Assembly: GCA_963989245.1 (NCBI GenBank)
Contig: OZ022339.1
Span: 22,952,816-23,016,815 of the forward strand
Origin: Nansenia antarctica
Lineage: Eukaryota > Chordata > Actinopteri > Argentiniformes > Microstomatidae
Reading direction: 5' to 3'
DNA length: 64,000 nt
The position numbers and the translations under genes were made by a program. The notes under the pieces were generated by a model that was not told the DNA's origin, made no database searches, and saw nothing but the letters and a program-made list of their open reading frames with translations. Position 1 is the stretch's first letter. Each line of letters opens with the position of its first letter. Positions 59,515 to 64,000 of this stretch are shown one piece after another.

Positions 59515-59849
59515 CTAATTATGTGTAGTTATGTGTTTTAGCGTGTTGATGTTCTATGTGCTAAACATGCAGTTAGATGTTCGTTCTTAGCTGCCAGCTA
59601 GCTGCCAAGTCTGTTTTGAATCAGAGCGAGTTTCTCCGGTATTTGGTTTAAGGTGTACCAACATTCATGAAGCATATCTTCAACTATTTTCTATTTTAGG
59701 GATTTCAATGTATGACATTTGAAAGCTTACACTCTGCACTTTCATAATCTGTAAAAATAAAAGGTAACGTAATTTAGCAGAGCGATTAACAGTTCAACCG
59801 TCGGCAGATGGAGCTGGACGTGTTCTGACGCGGATGTTTGTTCATCTGT

Positions 59850-60036
59850 AGTGAAGTGTCCTTGGGCCAGACACTGAACCCCAAAATTGCTCCCAGTGAG
59901 CGGGCCGGGCGCCTTGCATGGTAGCTTGCCGCCATTGGTGTGTGAATGTGTGTGTGTGAATGGGTGAATGAGAGGCCGTTGTAAAGCGCTTTGGAGCAGC
60001 AGAAAAGGCGCTATATAAGTCAGTCCATTTACCATT
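59850..60036 (+). mobile_element. SINE, 5'-truncated
   Basis: Body and tail of the 18.6-kb SINE family (AAGTGTCCTTGGGCCAGACA to TCCATTTACCATT). It lacks the tRNA head. 60037..60700 has no recognised feature. Confidence 0.85.
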
Positions 60037-60714
60037 CTCTCCCTAGAGTGCAGTGAGACCTGGACCCTCACAGGCAGCAGTGGAGGGCAGAGACAGACAA
60101 GTCAACATAAACACATTAACGCATTTGTTAAAATCAAATATTCTTTTTATATAATAACTCACATACATACATAATATTGATTACTTTCTCCCAAAAGTGT
60201 TTTATGACAGAAGTACATGTTTATAAACATTTCCCTTCCAAATATGTTTTCCATGTATTACCATGAACACCAACAGTTTATATTCTGTACACACCACCAC
60301 TATAGTACACAACATTACTCCAGATATTGATCTTACAGACTTGGCAGCTAACTTTGAGCAAGTAGCCAAAAGGTTTCATCATCACAAATAATATACAAAA
60401 CATCATAGCTGTCAGACAAAAAAGGCAAAAACAAAAGAAGAAAGTTATGGTTTAAAAAGGTTACTGTAGAAGGAGGGAACAGGTGATGGTGTCACAATGC
60501 AACAGTCACTTTGATCATCAGATAGATAAGAGCACCTCTGAGCTGCCTGGTTACCAGGTGGTCTGAGGAACCTGCTTCCCTCCCACCTGGTTGGTTCTAC
60601 CCCTGGGCTGAGCGCCAGGGTGAGGTATAGAGGCGGAGTCTGATGACAATGCACCGGAAAGGTGTTTAAGACAAACGTGATGACAGACAGTTATCGTACA
60701 GAAGGAGAGAGGGA

Positions 60715-61099
60715 GGTCTAGAACAGGGTCCAGGTAGGGGAAGGTCTAGAACAGGGTCTAGGCAGAGGGAGGTCTAGAACAGGGTCCAGACAGAGAGAGG
60801 TCTAGAACAGGGTCCAGACAGAGGGAGGTCTAGAACAGGGTCCAGGTAGGGGGAGGTCTAGAACAGGGTCCAGACAGAGAGAGGTCTAGAACAGGGTCCA
60901 GACAGAGGGAGGTCTAGAACAGGGTCCAGGTAGGGGGAGGTCTAGAACAGGGTCCAGGTAGGGGGAGGTCTAGAACAGGGTCCAGGTAGGGGGAGGTCTA
61001 GAACAGGGTCTAGGCAGAGGGAGGTCTAGAACAGGGTCCAGGTAGGGGGAGGTCTAGAACAGGGTCCAGGTAGGGGGAGGTCTAGAACATGGTCTAGGC
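60715..61099. repeat. 28-bp minisatellite, left part
   Basis: Units AGGTCTAGAACAGGGTCCAG plus GTAGGGGG or ACAGAGGG. The array continues at 62527..62598 after a hAT insertion. Confidence 0.95.
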
Positions 61100-62526
61100 C
61101 AGGGGTCGGCAACCCTAAATGCTGAAAGAGCCATATTGGACCAAAAAACAAAAAAACTAATCTGTCTGGAGCCGCAAAAAATGTAAAGCCTTATATAAGC
61201 CTTATAATGAAGGCAACACATGCTGTAAGTGTCTATATATTAGCCTACTATCAAAATAGTAGGCTACAAATACATAAGCCTTAGCACATTATGCATACAA
61301 CCGAATGCAAACGTATTGTGCTTTACAAAAGTGAAACACTAGGATAGCGTAAAGGGGGTCTGGTTCCCCCCAAACATTTTTTTAACAGAGTAGATGCAAT
61401 TTCGTGTATTCTGGTGCCTTTTAACAGGTGGGTTGATACTTTTATCTGGCTATACTAGCCTGAGAAAAAATATGGATAAGTTTGTAATTTCATCCGGAGG
61501 AAGTGAGCAAACCAAGAGATCGTCAGCCCAAAAATAGACAAATCTATAGACTGTAGACTACAGTACCAAATGAAAACTAGCCTCCCTCGTCCTCTTTTCA
61601 CCCACAGGAACGCCGGCGCTCCCAAATATCATACCTTCTTTAGAAGTTCATAATTCGGAAACGGTTTGAGCTAAAGACAAGCCGCTTTTTGCATTTAAAA
61701 GTAGGCAAATAGCGCTCACCGGGAAGCTCCCGTTCATCGATGTGCGTCGCCGATGTCCGTCTATAACTCTAGCCACAAAGTTGTAGACAATGTGGATAGT
61801 TTCTTGCTTTGCCTGCCGCAGTACTTCGTCAATCCCTGTGGATATAGGTCTACTCTTGAAAAAAACCTGTCACATCCAGTCTCATGTTGGGTCCAGTCAA
61901 AATACTAGTCATGAGTGCCCCGCGGTGGTGTAGCGGTCTAAGCACTGGCCGCTAGTGCAAGCTGCCCACCGGGGACTGGGATCGAATCCCAGCTCGCCAG
62001 ATCCGGATATGGCTGGGGCACACACGGGGAGCGGCATATTGGGCGGCCGCTCCCGAGGGCGGTATAGGAGTATTTCCGGACAAGGATCCGTCGCGCAACA
62101 GCGCCCCCGGGGGGCCGGAATAACAGTGCTGGGCTCAAGGAGCCAGTCAGCTAGTCTGCCTGGCGGCCTCCTCTGGGACTGCCGGCCACGGGGTCGTGCG
62201 GCGGATCCTTCGCAATAGGCAGGGGATAATTGGATGCTAGGTTGGGTTCAATTGGCTACCAAATTGGGTGAAAAAGGGATAAAATCTGAAAAAACAAATA
62301 AAAAATCAATAAATAATACTAGTCATGTGCCAACATATCCGAATCCTATTGGCCCTCGTACAACATTACAGCGTAAGCAGGGAGTTGTAGTTCAAGGAGA
62401 CACCGCGGCAACGTAAAAAATAAATAATCGTTGTTAATTTCCATTTGTGGTCAAAGCCACAGGGAGCCACTGAAGATGGGCAAAAGAGCCGCATGCGGCT
62501 CCGGAGCCGCGGGTTGCCGACCCCTG
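61100..62526. mobile_element. hAT element inserted in the minisatellite
   Basis: The terminal repeats CAGGGGTCGGCAACCC match in inverted form, with 8-bp duplications GTCTAGGC at 61092..61099 and 62527..62534. Subterminal GGAGCCGC motifs recur. There is no transposase frame. It carries a SINE at 61914..62314. Confidence 0.95.
61914..62314 (+). mobile_element. tRNA-derived SINE (second family) with 13-bp TSD
   Basis: The head has GGTGGTGTAGCGGTCTAAGC (A box) and GGGATCGAATCCC (B box), a 250-bp body, and an AT-rich tail TGGGTGAAAAAGGGATAAA. AATACTAGTCATG flanks it at 61901..61913 and 62315..62327. Confidence 0.93.
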
Positions 62527-62598
62527 GTCTAGGCAGAGGGAGGTCTAGAACATGGTCTAGGTAGGGGGAGGTCTAGAACAGGGTCCAGACAGAGGGCC
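62527..62598. repeat. 28-bp minisatellite, right part
   Basis: Two to three further units of the 60715 array. 62599..62940 is unremarkable. Confidence 0.9.
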
Positions 62599-62944
62599 TC
62601 AATTCACTCGTGCAAATTACAATGTGAATTACCTCACAAGAATACTGTACAGCATGATTTCAATCATAACTTGTCTTTAACACATTTCAATCCTCACTTG
62701 CTTGAGTCTTATTCAACAGTCTGAAAACCGCAACTCGTGTGTTTTGCATGATTATGCAATGTGTTATTAAACCTGGGATTATTAAGTCTCTTTCTGTCTA
62801 TTAGATGTATTGAATGAACATGATTACAATGGCCGACGTCGCTCACTCGCCTGTACGTGCTGATTGGAGGCCAGAGACAGGCCAGGCAGGTCACATGACT
62901 TGGAACTGAAGGCTGTTTCGGTTAATAGCCAATGGGACACGGAC

Positions 62945-63195
62945 CCCTGACGCCAGGTGTGTAGGTGTCATCTGACCCCAGGTGTGTAGGGGTCACCTGA
63001 CCCCAGGTGTGTAGGGGTCACCTGACCCCAGGTGTGTAGGTCACCTGACCCCAGGTGTGTAGGTCAACTGACCCCAGGTGTGTAGGGGTCACCTGACCCC
63101 AGGTGTGTAGGTGTCACCTGACCCCAGGTGTGTAGGTGTCACCTGACCCCAGGTGTGTAGGTGTCACCTGACCCCAGGTGTGGAGGTGTCACCTG
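62945..63195. repeat. 25-bp minisatellite, CCTGACCCCAGGTGTGTAGG-type
   Basis: About ten units with GGTCA, TGTCA or TCA insert variation. Confidence 0.95.
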
Positions 63196-63244
63196 TTGGT
63201 CCCTGACTGGGCCTGGAGAGGCTGGCGGAGGTAGGAATCAGAGG

Positions 63245-63765
63245 ACGGGAGGGGGGGCTATGCCCTGGGGGGGGCTATGCCCTGGGGGGAGGCTGTGTCC
63301 TGGGGGGGGGGGCTATGCCCTGGGGGGAGGCTGTGTCCTGGGGGGGGGGGCTGTGTCCTGGAGGGGGGGAGGCTGTGTCCTGGGGGGGGAGGCTGTGTCC
63401 TGGGGGGGGAGGCTGTGTCCTGGGGGGGGGGGGCTATGCCCTGGGGGGGAGGCTGTGTCCTGGGGGGAGGCTGTGTCCTGGGGGGAGGCTGTGTCCTGAG
63501 GGGGCAGGCTGTGTCCTGGGGGGGGGGGGGCTATGCCCTGGGGGGGAGGCTGTGTCCTGGGGGGAGGCTGTGTCCTGAGGGGGCAGGCTGTGTCCTGGGG
63601 GGGAGGCTCCCAGGAGGCTATGTCCTGGGGGGGGGAGGCTGTGTCCTGGGGGTGGAGGCTGTGTCCTGGGGGTGGAGGCTGTGTCCTGGGGGGGAGGCTG
63701 TGTCCTGGGCGGGCTATGCCCTGGAGGGAGGCTGTGTCCTTGGGGAGGGAGGCTGGCTTGGTGCA
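63245..63765. repeat. G-rich minisatellite, GGAGGCTGTGTCCTGGGGG-type
   Basis: About 24 units of 17-22 bp with variable G runs. The open frames rich in Gly, Cys, Val and Leu are composition only. Confidence 0.95.
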
Positions 63766-63782
63766 GGTCCAGGCTGATGGTC

Positions 63783-63900
63783 TCAGGAGTGTTTGATGGT
63801 GTACTTGCCTTTCTGCAGCTGGGAGATGTAGAGTTTAGACTTGCTGCCGTCGTGACGTTTGAACCAGACTTCGTCATGGTTGATGGTGGTGATGACGGCG
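63783..63900 (-). CDS. Terminal exon of an unidentified gene
   Basis: The acceptor CTCTCCCCAG| is followed by AVITTINHDEVWFKRHDGSK, then SKLYISQLQKGKYTIKHS and a stop at 63783..63785. Phase 2 entry. Composition and charge pattern look like a real beta-rich C-terminus (SH3/KOW-like arrangement is a guess). The gene continues beyond the window on the right. No family is recognised. Confidence 0.6.
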
Positions 63901-64000
63901 CTGGGGAGAGGAGAGAGGTTTAGAGGGAGAGAGGGAGGGACAGACGGAAGGACGGACGGGCGCACACGCACACAGAAAAATACAGTCTGCCTCGGGTAAC

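Noticed and set aside
63161..63877. Gly/Cys-rich or Pro-rich collagen-like frames
   Set aside because: Derived from a G-rich minisatellite; open in several frames with no conserved motif.

Overview
This is a piece of vertebrate, almost certainly teleost fish, nuclear DNA. The evidence is spliced genes with GT-AG introns whose products match vertebrate proteins, a dense load of fish-type transposons (Tc1, hAT, piggyBac-like, Gmr1-like and other Ty3/Gypsy LTR elements, several LINE families, tRNA-derived SINEs), and unusually abundant micro- and minisatellites. No bacterial operon, CRISPR array or phage is present.

Three recognisable genes and some orphan exons carry the coding content. (1) BAG5 lies on the minus strand at 26041..32032. 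Its five coding exons map neatly onto its BAG domains; the last exon carries an apparent 1-base deletion in a G run. (2) RBM17/SPF45 lies on the minus strand at 47199..52431, with eleven coding exons that join in phase to 410 residues including a G-patch and a C-terminal UHM/RRM. (3) COA8 (APOPT1) is represented on the plus strand by an internal exon (56440..56503) and its terminal exon (57568..57682); no other exons were found. A conserved-looking terminal exon of an unidentified minus-strand gene sits at 63783..63900. A decayed C2H2 zinc-finger remnant lies at 59200..59514.

Layout: 1-4.4 kb holds simple repeats and a 24-bp satellite with higher-order structure. 4.4-13.6 kb is one Tc1 element split by a LINE, a young LTR retrotransposon inside that LINE, and a further TIR element. 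13.6-16.3 kb is a degraded LINE with a restriction-like endonuclease. 17-18.3 kb is a piggyBac-like element. 18.5-25 kb is a SINE plus several minisatellites. 26-38 kb is BAG5, with introns full of LINE fragments, a hAT element and MITEs, and a GC-box region at about 38.1-38.3 kb that may be its first exon and promoter. 38.5-40.5 kb is a 30-bp minisatellite with a 1114-bp internal block duplication. 41-46.5 kb is SINE/LINE fragments, a G-rich minisatellite and a short retrocopy with target-site duplications. 47-52.5 kb is RBM17. 52.5-55.6 kb is a broken Gypsy element whose LTR was hit by an I-type LINE. 55.6-60 kb has the COA8 exons, a hAT relic and the zinc-finger remnant. 60.7-62.6 kb is a minisatellite interrupted by a hAT element that itself carries a SINE. 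62.9-63.8 kb holds two more minisatellites.

The strongest second-look signals are the insertion nests dated by exact target-site duplications, the LTR element with identical LTRs but no reverse transcriptase, the BAG5 frameshift, exon-3 duplication and copied splice donors, and the higher-order minisatellites. I see no new enzymatic or defence system. All exon coordinates were read by eye from splice consensus and reading phase.
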